DNA of 64,000 nt. Origin: Pseudomonas moraviensis. GTDB lineage: Bacteria; Pseudomonadota; Gammaproteobacteria; Pseudomonadales; Pseudomonadaceae. How positions within the stretch are numbered: the stretch's first letter is position 1; the number at the start of each line of letters is the position of its first letter. Position numbers and translations under genes: made by a program. This document shows positions 16,047-24,878 of this stretch, one piece after another. The stretch lies in NCBI RefSeq assembly GCF_900105805.1, contig NZ_LT629788.1, positions 5,254,501 to 5,318,500 on the forward strand, given 5' to 3'. The notes below the pieces were generated by a model. The model saw nothing but the letters and a program-made list of their open reading frames with translations, made no database searches and had not been told where the DNA came from.

Positions 16047-17453
16047 TCAGCAGCTGTAGTACAGCTCATATTCCAGTGGGTGTACGAAGGTGCGAACCTT
16101 GATTTCTTCTTCCGATTTCAGCGCGATGTAGGCGTCGATGAAGTCGTCGGAGAACACGCCGCCCTTGGTCAGGAACGCGCGGCCCTTGTCCAGCTCTTCC
16201 AGGGCTTCTTTCAGGCTGCCGCAAACCTGTGGAATCTCTTTCGCCTCTTCAGGCGGCAGGTCGTACAGGTTCTTGTCGGCGGCATCGCCTGGGTGGATCT
16301 TGTTCTGGATACCGTCCAGACCGGCCATCAGCAGGGCTGCGAAAGCCAGGTACGGGTTGGCGGCCGGATCCGGGAAGCGCGCTTCGATACGGCGGGCTTT
16401 CGGGCTCGACACGTAAGGAATGCGGATCGACGCGGAACGGTTGCGCGCCGAGTAGGCCAGCATTACCGGAGCTTCGAAGCCTGGTACCAGACGCTTGTAG
16501 GAGTTGGTCGCCGGGTTGGTGAAGCCGTTCAGGGCCTTACCGTGCTTGATGATCCCGCCGATGAAGTACAGAGCGGTGTCGGACAGGCCGGCATAGCCTT
16601 CGCCTGCGAAGGTGTTCTTGCCGTCTTTCCAGATCGACATGTGTACGTGCATGCCCGAACCGTTGTCGCCGTACAGTGGCTTCGGCATGAAGGTCGCGGT
16701 GCGGCCGTAAGCGTCGGCCACGTTGTGCACAACGTATTTCAGGGTTTGAACTTCGTCGGCTTTCTTCACCAGGGTGTTGAACTTGACGCCGATTTCGTTC
16801 TGGCCGGCAGTTGCCACTTCGTGGTGGTGAACTTCAACCGACTGACCCATTTCTTCCAGTGCGTTGCACATGGCGGTACGGATTTCGTGGTCGTGGTCGA
16901 ACGGTGGAACCGGGAAGTAGCCGCCTTTCACGCCTGGACGGTGACCCTTGTTGCCGCCTTCGATGTCCTGGTCGGACATCCACGAGCCTTGCTCGGAGTA
17001 GATCTTGAACATCGAGCCGGAGATGTCCGACTTGAATTTCACCGAGTCGAAGATGAAGAATTCTGGCTCTGGACCGGCGAATACTGTGTCACCGATACCG
17101 GTGGCTTTCAGGTGCTCTTCGGCGCGCTTGGCGATCGCACGTGGGTCGCGGTCGTAGCCTTGCATGCTCGAAGGCTCGATGATGTCGCACACCAGAATCA
17201 GGGTTGGGTCTTCGGTGAACGGATCGAGTACGGCCGTTTCGTCGACCGGCATCAGGATCATGTCGGAGGCTTCGATGCCTTTCCAGCCGGAGATGGAGGA
17301 ACCGTCGAACATCTTGCCGACTTCGAAGAAGTCGTCATCCAGCGCATCGCGAGCCGGCATGGTCACGTGGTGCTGAGTGCCTTTGGTGTCCGTGAAGCGC
17401 AGATCAATCCACTTGACGTCATGATCTTTGATGAGTTGAACCGACTTCGACAT
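16047..17453 (-). CDS. glnA: Glutamine synthetase, type I
   Basis: A 468-residue enzyme that makes glutamine from glutamate, ammonia and ATP as a dodecamer. Signature sequences include DGSSISGWKGIEASDM near the N terminus, the metal/substrate region (NGSGMHVHMSIW) and the ATP-loop. Tyr397 in NLYDLPPEE is the adenylylation site of the GS-I-beta subtype, so activity is probably controlled by GlnE. Full length. A sigma-54 promoter candidate lies upstream. It is the first of a minus-strand series (glnA, two DUF4124 genes, ntrB, ntrC), but a terminator follows it, so ntrBC has its own control. Confidence 0.97.
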   Translation of the reverse strand: MSKSVQLIKDHDVKWIDLRFTDTKGTQHHVTMPARDALDDDFFEVGKMFDGSSISGWKGIEASDMILMPVDETAVLDPFTEDPTLILVCDIIEPSSMQGYDRDPRAIAKRAEEHLKATGIGDTVFAGPEPEFFIFDSVKFKSDISGSMFKIYSEQGSWMSDQDIEGGNKGHRPGVKGGYFPVPPFDHDHEIRTAMCNALEEMGQSVEVHHHEVATAGQNEIGVKFNTLVKKADEVQTLKYVVHNVADAYGRTATFMPKPLYGDNGSGMHVHMSIWKDGKNTFAGEGYAGLSDTALYFIGGIIKHGKALNGFTNPATNSYKRLVPGFEAPVMLAYSARNRSASIRIPYVSSPKARRIEARFPDPAANPYLAFAALLMAGLDGIQNKIHPGDAADKNLYDLPPEEAKEIPQVCGSLKEALEELDKGRAFLTKGGVFSDDFIDAYIALKSEEEIKVRTFVHPLEYELYYSC

Positions 17454-17549
17454 AGTGTCCTCCGGGTGAATTAGGGCGGGTAGTGGATGCCCTTAATAAT
17501 GGTGATGCCGGCGCGAATACTCTGCCAAGGCAACCTGCCTCACAAGGGA

Positions 17550-17564
17550 GCAAATTGCATGCCA
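17550..17564 (-). promoter_or_regulatory. Sigma-54 promoter of glnA
   Basis: On the minus strand TGGCAT-GCAAT-TTGC closely matches TGGCAC-N5-TTGC, with GG and GC ten bases apart. It predicts a leader of about 85 bases before the glnA ATG. Upstream GCACC half-sites at about 17600-17612 and 17676-17684 (minus strand) are possible NtrC contacts, each with a poor second half. Confidence 0.6.
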
Positions 17565-17732
17565 GTGCCCCAGCATGGGTTTTTTGCCCCAAATTCACGC
17601 TTATTAAGGTGCGCGAGCTACTGAATCGACAAATCTCGCCCCGTAATGTTGCGTTTGAATTCAGAAATGACCTGTTTTGGTGCGCGCAAAACCTTCTGCA
17701 CATTAACTGGTTAAACCTTGAGCAATTTCCGC

Positions 17733-17738
17733 TATAAT
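17733..17738 (+). promoter_or_regulatory. -10 element of thiI
   Basis: A perfect TATAAT lies 42 bases before the thiI ATG, but no good -35 was found at 16-18 bases (GTTAAA at 17710-17715 is the best placed). The 327-base glnA-thiI gap holds this and the glnA control region only. Confidence 0.45.
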
Positions 17739-17780
17739 CCGCGCCCCCCTTTTTCGGCTGGCCGTTCGCGCGCTGTTTTC

Positions 17781-19235
17781 ATGAAACTTATCGTAAAAGT
17801 CTTCCCCGAGATCACCATCAAAAGCCGACCTGTCCGGACGAAATTCATCCGCCAGTTGGCCAAGAACATCCGCACCGTGCTCCGTGACCTGGACCCGGCC
17901 GTGGTGGTGAACGGCGTGTGGGACAATCTCGAGCTGGAAACCCGCGTCACCGACCCCAAAGCCTTGAAAGAGATGGGCGAGCGCCTGACCTGCATGCCGG
18001 GCATCGCGCACTTTCTGCAGATCGACGAGTACCCGCTGGGCGACTTCGACGACATCACCGAAAAGTGCAAACAGCACTACGGCGATGCGCTGGCCGGGAA
18101 GATTTTCTCGGTGCGCTGCAAGCGCGCGGGCAAGCATGCGTTCAGCTCGATGGACGTCGAAAAATACGTCGGCAGCAAGCTGCGTCGTGAGTGCGGTGCA
18201 GCCGGAATCGACCTGAAAGCGCCGGAAATCGAAGTTCGTATCGAAGTTCGCGACAAACGGTTGTTCGTGATTCACAGCCAGCACAACGGCATCGGCGGTT
18301 ACCCGCTCGGTGCGCTGGAGCAGACGCTGGTGTTGATGTCCGGCGGCTTCGATTCGACAGTGGCGGCTTACCAGATCATGCGCCGCGGCCTGATGGCGCA
18401 TTTCTGCTTCTTCAATCTCGGCGGACGTGCCCACGAATTGGGCGTGATGGAAGTCGCGCACTTCATCTGGAAGAAGTACGGCAGCTCGCAACGCGTGCTA
18501 TTTGTCAGTGTGCCGTTCGAGGAAGTGTTGGGCGAAATTCTCGGCAAAGTCGATAACAGTCATATGGGCGTGGTTTTGAAGCGTATGATGTTGCGCGCCT
18601 CGTCCGAGATCGCCGAACGCCTGCACATCGATGCGCTGGTGACCGGTGAAGCGATCTCCCAGGTGTCGAGCCAGACGCTGCCGAACCTGTCGGTGATCGA
18701 CTGCGTGACTGAAAAGCTGGTGCTGCGGCCGCTGATCGTCGCGCACAAGCAGGACATCATCGATACCGCCAACGAGATCGGCACCGCCGATTTCGCCCGG
18801 CACATGCCGGAATACTGCGGCGTGATTTCGGTCAACCCGAAGACCGCCGCCAAGCGTGGCCGGGTTGAGCACGAAGAGAAAGAATTCGACATGGCGGTGC
18901 TCGAGCGTGCGCTCGCCAACGCCAAACTGGTGCCGATTGATCGGGTGATCGACGAATTGGGCCAGGATTTGCAGATTGAAGAAGTCAGCGAAGCGCTGGC
19001 CGGTCAGATCGTGATCGACATCCGTCACCCGGATGCCGCCGAGGATGACCCGCTGGAACTCGCCGGCATAGAGGTACAGACGATGCCGTTCTATGCAGTG
19101 AACGCACGTTTCAAGGAACTGGACCCTACTCGCCAGTACCTGCTGTATTGCGACAAAGGCGTGATGAGTCGCCTGCATGCCCACCATTTGCTCAGTGAGG
19201 GGCATGCCAATGTGCGCGTTTATCGACCGAGCTAA
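17781..19235 (+). CDS. thiI: tRNA 4-thiouridine synthase / sulfurtransferase ThiI
   Basis: A 484-residue enzyme that thiolates uridine 8 of tRNA and supplies sulfur for the thiazole of thiamine. Order: ferredoxin-like and THUMP domains (about 1-165), PP-loop ATPase with SGGFDST (187-193), and a C-terminal rhodanese domain with the persulfide Cys457 (YLLYCDKGVMS). Cys346 (PEYCGV) corresponds to the partner cysteine in E. coli (Cys344/Cys456), so this is the long, sulfur-transferring form. The frame opens 21 codons earlier, but the ATG at 17781 gives the usual N terminus MKLIVKVFPEI. Confidence 0.96.
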   Translation: MKLIVKVFPEITIKSRPVRTKFIRQLAKNIRTVLRDLDPAVVVNGVWDNLELETRVTDPKALKEMGERLTCMPGIAHFLQIDEYPLGDFDDITEKCKQHYGDALAGKIFSVRCKRAGKHAFSSMDVEKYVGSKLRRECGAAGIDLKAPEIEVRIEVRDKRLFVIHSQHNGIGGYPLGALEQTLVLMSGGFDSTVAAYQIMRRGLMAHFCFFNLGGRAHELGVMEVAHFIWKKYGSSQRVLFVSVPFEEVLGEILGKVDNSHMGVVLKRMMLRASSEIAERLHIDALVTGEAISQVSSQTLPNLSVIDCVTEKLVLRPLIVAHKQDIIDTANEIGTADFARHMPEYCGVISVNPKTAAKRGRVEHEEKEFDMAVLERALANAKLVPIDRVIDELGQDLQIEEVSEALAGQIVIDIRHPDAAEDDPLELAGIEVQTMPFYAVNARFKELDPTRQYLLYCDKGVMSRLHAHHLLSEGHANVRVYRPS

Positions 19236-19374
19236 GTGCCCGGGGCTGTTTGCCTGTGGCCTGCGTCACCGGCCCCCCGACACCGCCGTCAAGCTGTAAC
19301 GGCCATGCCGGACACTACTGCTAATCGCTGCCATGACTTGTCAGCAAACCGAATCCTCTGATCGAGATACACAA

Positions 19375-21195
19375 GTGATCGAAAATCTACGCAACATCGC
19401 CATCATTGCCCACGTTGACCACGGTAAAACCACCCTGGTAGACAAACTGCTGCGTCAATCCGGCACTCTGGAGCGCAACGAGCTCAACGACGAGCGCGTG
19501 ATGGACTCCAACGACCAGGAAAAAGAGCGCGGTATTACCATTCTGGCGAAGAACACCGCCATCAACTGGAACGGCTACCACATCAACATCGTGGACACCC
19601 CGGGCCACGCCGACTTCGGCGGCGAAGTTGAACGCGTAATGTCGATGGTCGACTCCGTTCTGCTGCTGGTTGACGCTCAAGACGGCCCTATGCCGCAAAC
19701 CCGCTTCGTGACCAAGAAGGCTTTCGAAGCCGGCCTGCGTCCAATCGTGGTGATCAACAAGGTTGACCGTCCAGGCGCGCGTCCGGACTGGGTTCTGGAC
19801 CAGATCTTCGACCTGTTTGACAACCTCGGTGCGACCGAAGAACAACTGGACTTCCAGGTTGTTTACGCTTCGGCCCTGAACGGTATTGCCGGTCTGGACC
19901 ACACCGCCATGGCGGAAGACATGACTCCGCTGTACCAGGCAGTAGTCGACCACGTTCCGCCTCCGGCCGTTGACCGTGACGGTCCGTTCCAGATGCAGAT
20001 CTCCGCTCTGGACTACAACAGCTTCCTGGGTGTTATCGGTGTTGGCCGTATCGCTCGCGGTCGCGTCAAGCCGAACACTCCGGTTGTCGCTATCAGCGCC
20101 GACGGCAAGCGCCGCAACGGTCGTATCCTGAAGCTGATGGGTCACCACGGTCTGCACCGCATTGACGTTGACGAAGCAGCAGCCGGCGACATCGTCTGCA
20201 TCAGCGGCTTCGACGAGCTGTTCATCTCCGACACTCTGTGCGATATCAACACCGTCGAGGCGATGAAGCCGCTGACCGTTGACGAGCCAACCGTTTCCAT
20301 GACCTTCCAGGTCAACGACTCGCCATTCTGCGGTAAAGAAGGCAAGTTCGTGACCTCCCGTAACATCAAGGATCGTCTGGACAAAGAGCTGCTGTACAAC
20401 GTTGCACTGCGCGTTGAAGAAGGCGACTCGGCTGACAAGTTCAAGGTTTCCGGCCGTGGTGAGCTGCACCTCTCGGTACTGATCGAAACCATGCGTCGCG
20501 AAGGCTTCGAGCTGGCCCTGGGCCGCCCTGAAGTGATCATCCGTGAAGTAGACGGCGTGAAGCAGGAACCGTTCGAAAACGTCACCATCGACATCCCTGA
20601 AGAATCGCAGGGCAAGGTCATGGAAGAGATGGGTCTGCGTAAGGGCGACCTGAGCAACATGGTGCCGGATGGCAAGGGCCGTGTTCGTCTGGAATACAAC
20701 ATCCCTGCTCGCGGTCTGATCGGTTTCCGTAACCAGTTCCTGACCCTGACCAACGGTGCTGGCATCCTGACCTCGATCTTCGACCGTTACGCTCCAGTGA
20801 AGTCGGGCCACATGTCCGGCCGTCAGAACGGCGTTCTGGTTTCGGTTGAAACCGGCAAGGCTCTGACCTACTCGCTGGAAACCCTGCAGGCTCGTGGCAA
20901 GCTGTTCGTAGAACACGGCCAGGAGATCTACAACGGTCAGATCGTTGGTCAGAACAGCCGCGACAACGACCTGGGTGTCAACCCAACCAAAGGCAAGAAG
21001 CTCGACAACATGCGTGCTTCGGGTAAAGACGAAACCATCGCTCTGGTCCCACCTGTTCGCTTCACTCTGGAACAGGCTCTGGAATACATCCAGGAAGACG
21101 AGCTGTGCGAAGTCACGCCTAAGTCGATCCGTCTTCGCAAGAAGATCCTCGACGAAAGCGAGCGTACCCGCGCTGCCAAGAAAGCCAAGGCGTAA
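19375..21195 (+). CDS. typA: Translational GTPase TypA/BipA
   Basis: A 606-residue ribosome-binding GTPase of the EF-G/LepA family, involved in ribosome assembly and stress or low-temperature growth. G1 AHVDHGKTT, G2 region RGITI, G3 DTPGHADFGGE, G4 NKVDR and the TypA-specific C-terminal domain (ARGLIGFRNQFLTLTNG; TKGKKLDNMRASGKDE) are all present. The GTG at 19375 gives the usual N terminus MIENLRNIAIIAHVDHGK and has GAGA 8 bases upstream; an in-frame ATG at 19333 has no ribosome-binding site. Single-gene unit with a strong terminator. Confidence 0.95.
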   Translation: MIENLRNIAIIAHVDHGKTTLVDKLLRQSGTLERNELNDERVMDSNDQEKERGITILAKNTAINWNGYHINIVDTPGHADFGGEVERVMSMVDSVLLLVDAQDGPMPQTRFVTKKAFEAGLRPIVVINKVDRPGARPDWVLDQIFDLFDNLGATEEQLDFQVVYASALNGIAGLDHTAMAEDMTPLYQAVVDHVPPPAVDRDGPFQMQISALDYNSFLGVIGVGRIARGRVKPNTPVVAISADGKRRNGRILKLMGHHGLHRIDVDEAAAGDIVCISGFDELFISDTLCDINTVEAMKPLTVDEPTVSMTFQVNDSPFCGKEGKFVTSRNIKDRLDKELLYNVALRVEEGDSADKFKVSGRGELHLSVLIETMRREGFELALGRPEVIIREVDGVKQEPFENVTIDIPEESQGKVMEEMGLRKGDLSNMVPDGKGRVRLEYNIPARGLIGFRNQFLTLTNGAGILTSIFDRYAPVKSGHMSGRQNGVLVSVETGKALTYSLETLQARGKLFVEHGQEIYNGQIVGQNSRDNDLGVNPTKGKKLDNMRASGKDETIALVPPVRFTLEQALEYIQEDELCEVTPKSIRLRKKILDESERTRAAKKAKA

Positions 21196-21211
21196 TTCAG
21201 CCCTGGAATAG

Positions 21212-21246
21212 AAAACGCCCCCGGTCGCGAGACCGGGGGCGTTTTT
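21212..21246. terminator. typA terminator
   Basis: A 15-pair perfect stem (AAAACGCCCCCGGTC with its complement) capped by a GCGA tetraloop and ending in TTTT, followed by GTTT. The leading A-run makes it effective on both strands. Confidence 0.92.
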
Positions 21247-21264
21247 GTTTGTCCGGGATCAAAA

Positions 21265-21473
21265 GCCCCTCAGCCTAACCCTCTCCCAGAGGGAGAGGGG
21301 ACTGATTGGGGGATGCTCAGGAGATGCATCGACCTGAGCGAATTCTGCCGAATCCAGAATCGATTTGGCGGGCTTCACCGAATCCATAATCGACTGGTTT
21401 TTTCAGGTCGGTGTATGGCGCCAGACACCTCGGTCGGCTCCCTCTCCCTCTGGGAGAGGGCTGGGGTGAGGGT
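21265..21473. repeat. CCCTCACCCTAACCC-type repeats, two copies
   Basis: A copy at 21265-21301 (CCTAACCCTCTCCCAGAGGG) faces a second at about 21440-21472 (CTCCCTCTGGGAGAGGGCTG). The spacer contains a short direct duplication of GAATC.(G/A)AATCGA type (21353-21364 and 21380-21391). It fills the gap between typA and the convergent ykgJ-like gene. Confidence 0.75.
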
Positions 21474-21479
21474 TTGCTG

Positions 21480-21917
21480 TTAAAACTTCTCAATCGCTCG
21501 GAAATTCTGCACTCGCTCGACTTCCTTCGGCTTGTAAGCGCAATACCCCGGCCGCGGGCCGATTTTCGGGTGGTTGCGGCAGGTGTCCGGGCGCTTGTCA
21601 TAAATGGTGCACAGGCGGCTTTTACGATCGAGGTAATAGCAGTCGTTGTTGCTCATGCGCTGCAGGGTGAAGATCCCCGACTTCTGATTGAAGCGCTCGA
21701 CCAGACCTTCCTTTTGCAGACGCTTGGCGATGTTCTTCGGCGGATCGCCCAGTTCGAACTCGTCGACCACGCCGATGCGCACCAGATCCTTGATCTTGAC
21801 CTCGACCGGCAGCGTGCAGCAGCTGGACATGCACGAGCCACACATCGGCGCAGAGTATTTGGCCCACGTATCGAGACGATCAATCTCGGCGGCGGCGATC
21901 AGGTTGGGCTTCATCAT
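21480..21917 (-). CDS. YkgJ-family cysteine-cluster protein
   Basis: A 145-residue protein with two cysteine-rich patches: CGSCMSSCC (26-34) near the N terminus and, toward the C terminus, DCYYLDRKSRLCTIYDKRP followed by TCRNHP and GYC. The pattern fits the YkgJ (UPF0153) family, thought to bind zinc or an iron-sulfur centre; activity is unknown. Two adjacent ATG codons (21917, 21914) can start it; neither has a strong ribosome-binding site. It is convergent with typA and divergent from glgP. Confidence 0.8.
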   Translation of the reverse strand: MMKPNLIAAAEIDRLDTWAKYSAPMCGSCMSSCCTLPVEVKIKDLVRIGVVDEFELGDPPKNIAKRLQKEGLVERFNQKSGIFTLQRMSNNDCYYLDRKSRLCTIYDKRPDTCRNHPKIGPRPGYCAYKPKEVERVQNFRAIEKF

Positions 21918-22176
21918 CGGGAGTTACCAGGGGTGTGTGCATCAGGGCGCGCGATCATACCGGGAGCGGTGGAATTTTGAACAACCTTTCGCCGGATATT
22001 TTCACCGCGATCGCATTTTGCCCGCCAGGGCGGCACGGCCCCTGCATTCATTGGCTCATCCGCCAAGGTTATGTCGCACCGGCGCACAGTCCGGGCAAAT
22101 ACTGCCGAACCAGAGCCGTAACCGCCGGTCAGACCGTCTAGGCTCAGAAATTTCCCGCTCGCTCGAGGTCCTGTTG

Positions 22177-24627
22177 ATGACTCAAGAACCACTAGTTCGC
22201 GAAGCAGAGGTGGCCGCATTCCGCGACGCCGTCCTGACCAAACTCACCTATGCCGTGGGCAAAGACCCCGATCACGCCTTCGACCATGACTGGTTCGAAG
22301 CCATCGCTCTGGCGGCGCGTGATCACATGGTCGAACACTGGATGGACCACACCCGGCAGATCTACCGCAAAGGCCAGAAGCGCGTTTATTACCTCTCGCT
22401 GGAATTCCTGATCGGCCGCCTGCTCTACGACAGTCTGAGCAACCTCGGCCTGCTCGACGTCGCCCGTGAAGCGCTGACCGAACTGGGCGTCGACCTGGAG
22501 CGCATCCGTCTGCTGGAGCCCGACGCGGCGCTTGGTAACGGCGGCCTCGGTCGTCTGGCGGCGTGCTTCATGGAAAGCATGTCGACCCTCGGCATCGCCG
22601 GCCATGGCTATGGCATTCGTTATGAGCACGGCTTGTTCCGGCAGGCGATTGTCGATGGCTGGCAACAGGAACAGACCGAACACTGGCTGGATTTCGGCAA
22701 CCCATGGGAGTTCGAACGGCCGGAAGTGGTGTACCCGATCGGTTTCGGCGGCAGCGTCGAAACCGTCACCGACGCCAACGGCAAAACCCGTCAGGTCTGG
22801 TCGCCGGCGGAAACCGTGCGTGCGATTGCCTACGACACACCAGTGGTCGGCTGGCGCGGGGCAAGCGTCAACACCCTGCGTCTGTGGCGTGCCCGCGCCA
22901 TGGAAGATCTGCACCTGGAACGCTTCAACGCCGGTGACCACTTGGGCGCCGTGGCTGAAGTGGCCCGCGCCGAAAGTATCTCCCGTGTCCTCTACCCGGC
23001 AGACAGCACCGAAGCCGGCCAAGAGCTGCGTCTGCGCCAGGAATATTTCTTCGTTGCCGCTTCGCTGCAGGATCTGCTGCGCCGTCACCGCAACATGCAC
23101 AGCTCGGTGCTGACCCTCGGTGATCACGCGGCGATCCAGCTCAACGACACTCACCCGTCGATCGCGGTGGCCGAACTGATGCGCCAACTGGTCGATGTCT
23201 ACGACGTCGCATGGGACGCGGCGTGGCAAGTCACCGTCGATACTCTGTCGTACACCAACCACACGCTACTGCCGGAAGCGCTGGAAACCTGGCCGGTCGG
23301 CCTGATGGAGCGCATGCTGCCGCGGCACATGCAGATCATCTATCTGATCAACGCCCAGCACATCGACTCGCTGCGGGCCAAGGGCATTCACGACTTCGAT
23401 GTATTGCGCGCCGTGTCGCTGATCGAAGAAGACAACGGCCGGCGGGTGCGCATGGGCAACCTCGCGTTCCTCGGTTCGCACAGCGTCAACGGCGTGTCCG
23501 GTCTGCATACGCAGCTGATGCGCAAAACCGTGTTCGCCGAACTGCACAAGCTCTATCCGGAACGGATCAACAACAAAACCAACGGCATTACCTTCCGCCG
23601 CTGGCTGTATCAGGCCAACCCGGAACTGACCTCGATGCTGGTCGATGCCCTCGGCCCGGACGTGCTCGACCATCCCGAGGAGCGCCTGCTCGACCTCGAA
23701 CCGTTCGCCGAGAAAACCGCGTTCCGCAAAGCCTTCGCCGAGCAGCGCTTGCACAGCAAGAAGGCGCTGGCCTATCTGATTCACGAGCGCCTGGGGATCG
23801 CAGTCAACCCGGCGGCGATGTTCGACGTGCAGGTCAAACGTATCCACGAATACAAACGCCAGTTGCTCAACCTGCTGCACACCGTGGCGCTGTACCAGGC
23901 GATTCGTGCCGAGCCGGAAGTCGACTGGGTGCCACGGGTGAAGATCTTCGCCGGTAAAGCGGCGGCGAGTTATCACCAGGCCAAACTGATCATCAAACTG
24001 ACCAACGACATCGCTCGGGTGGTGAACAACGACCCGACCGTGCGCGGGCTGCTGAAAGTGGTGTTCCTGCCCAACTACAACGTCAGCCTGGCCGAAAGCA
24101 TCATCCCGGCGGCGGACTTGTCCGAGCAGATTTCCACCGCCGGTTTCGAGGCGTCGGGCACCAGTAACATGAAGTTCGGCCTCAACGGCGCGCTGACCAT
24201 CGGCACCCTCGACGGTGCCAACGTGGAAATGTGCGAGCGCATCGGAGCCGAGCACATGTTCATCTTCGGCCTCAGCGCGCAACAGGTTGAAGCGCGCAAG
24301 CAGAACCACGAGTTCAGCGCCGTGCCCGATATCGCCGCCTCGCATCGGTTGAACGATGTGCTGCAAGCGATTCGCAGCGGTGTGTTCTCGCCGGATGACA
24401 CCTCGCGTTACACCGGCCTGATCGACTCGTTGATCGACTATGACCGCTTCCTGGTCTGCGCCGACTTCGACTCCTACTGGGAAGCGCAGAAGCGCGTCGA
24501 TGCGCACTGGCATGACTCGCAGAACTGGTGGCGCTCGGCGGTGCTCAACACCTCGCGGATGGGCTGGTTCTCCTCGGACCGGACGATTCGCGAGTACGCC
24601 ACGGATATCTGGAAAGCTTTGGAGTAA
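22177..24627 (+). CDS. glgP: Glycogen/alpha-glucan phosphorylase
   Basis: An 816-residue PLP enzyme that releases glucose-1-phosphate from alpha-1,4-glucans. The GT35 family landmarks are all present: YYLSLEFLIGR, the nucleotide/substrate segment (LGNGGLGRLAACFMES), KRIHEYKRQLLN and the PLP-binding Lys at about residue 666 in SGTSNMKFGLNGALTIGT. The frame extends far upstream, but the ATG at 22177 has GAGG 9 bases before it and gives the family length. No other glycogen gene is adjacent in the window. Confidence 0.95.
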   Translation: MTQEPLVREAEVAAFRDAVLTKLTYAVGKDPDHAFDHDWFEAIALAARDHMVEHWMDHTRQIYRKGQKRVYYLSLEFLIGRLLYDSLSNLGLLDVAREALTELGVDLERIRLLEPDAALGNGGLGRLAACFMESMSTLGIAGHGYGIRYEHGLFRQAIVDGWQQEQTEHWLDFGNPWEFERPEVVYPIGFGGSVETVTDANGKTRQVWSPAETVRAIAYDTPVVGWRGASVNTLRLWRARAMEDLHLERFNAGDHLGAVAEVARAESISRVLYPADSTEAGQELRLRQEYFFVAASLQDLLRRHRNMHSSVLTLGDHAAIQLNDTHPSIAVAELMRQLVDVYDVAWDAAWQVTVDTLSYTNHTLLPEALETWPVGLMERMLPRHMQIIYLINAQHIDSLRAKGIHDFDVLRAVSLIEEDNGRRVRMGNLAFLGSHSVNGVSGLHTQLMRKTVFAELHKLYPERINNKTNGITFRRWLYQANPELTSMLVDALGPDVLDHPEERLLDLEPFAEKTAFRKAFAEQRLHSKKALAYLIHERLGIAVNPAAMFDVQVKRIHEYKRQLLNLLHTVALYQAIRAEPEVDWVPRVKIFAGKAAASYHQAKLIIKLTNDIARVVNNDPTVRGLLKVVFLPNYNVSLAESIIPAADLSEQISTAGFEASGTSNMKFGLNGALTIGTLDGANVEMCERIGAEHMFIFGLSAQQVEARKQNHEFSAVPDIAASHRLNDVLQAIRSGVFSPDDTSRYTGLIDSLIDYDRFLVCADFDSYWEAQKRVDAHWHDSQNWWRSAVLNTSRMGWFSSDRTIREYATDIWKALE

Positions 24628-24720
24628 CTTTCCCCGACAAATCTGCGCAAGGCCCGACGTTTGTTGGGCCGGATCGATATACTGAGCGCCGGTTACAAGG
24701 CATCAATCACCGCCGTACCC

Positions 24721-24810
24721 TGTGGGAGCGAGCCTGCTCGCGAAGCGATCGTCGACTTAAACAGAAATGTTGGCTGACAATCCGCCTTCGCGAGCAGGCT
24801 CGCTCCCACA
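24721..24810. repeat. Inverted REP-like pair
   Basis: TGTGGGAGCGAGCCTGCTCG at 24721-24740 faces its complement at about 24788-24810, between glgP and the DUF2339 gene. Confidence 0.8.
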
Positions 24811-24878
24811 CGGTTTGTGCCTAGACTGAAGCCATCGCCGGACTCGCCTCGCCTCGGGGCTGCTTAGGGATATCGACC

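Noticed and set aside
19387..20916. Long open frame opposite typA (about 509 codons)
   Set aside because: It lies wholly opposite a strongly conserved gene; antisense frames stay open in GC-rich codon usage. No ribosome-binding site or family resemblance.
24651..24670. Terminator after glgP
   Set aside because: GGCCCGAC/GTTGGGCC is a possible hairpin but no T-run follows on either strand.
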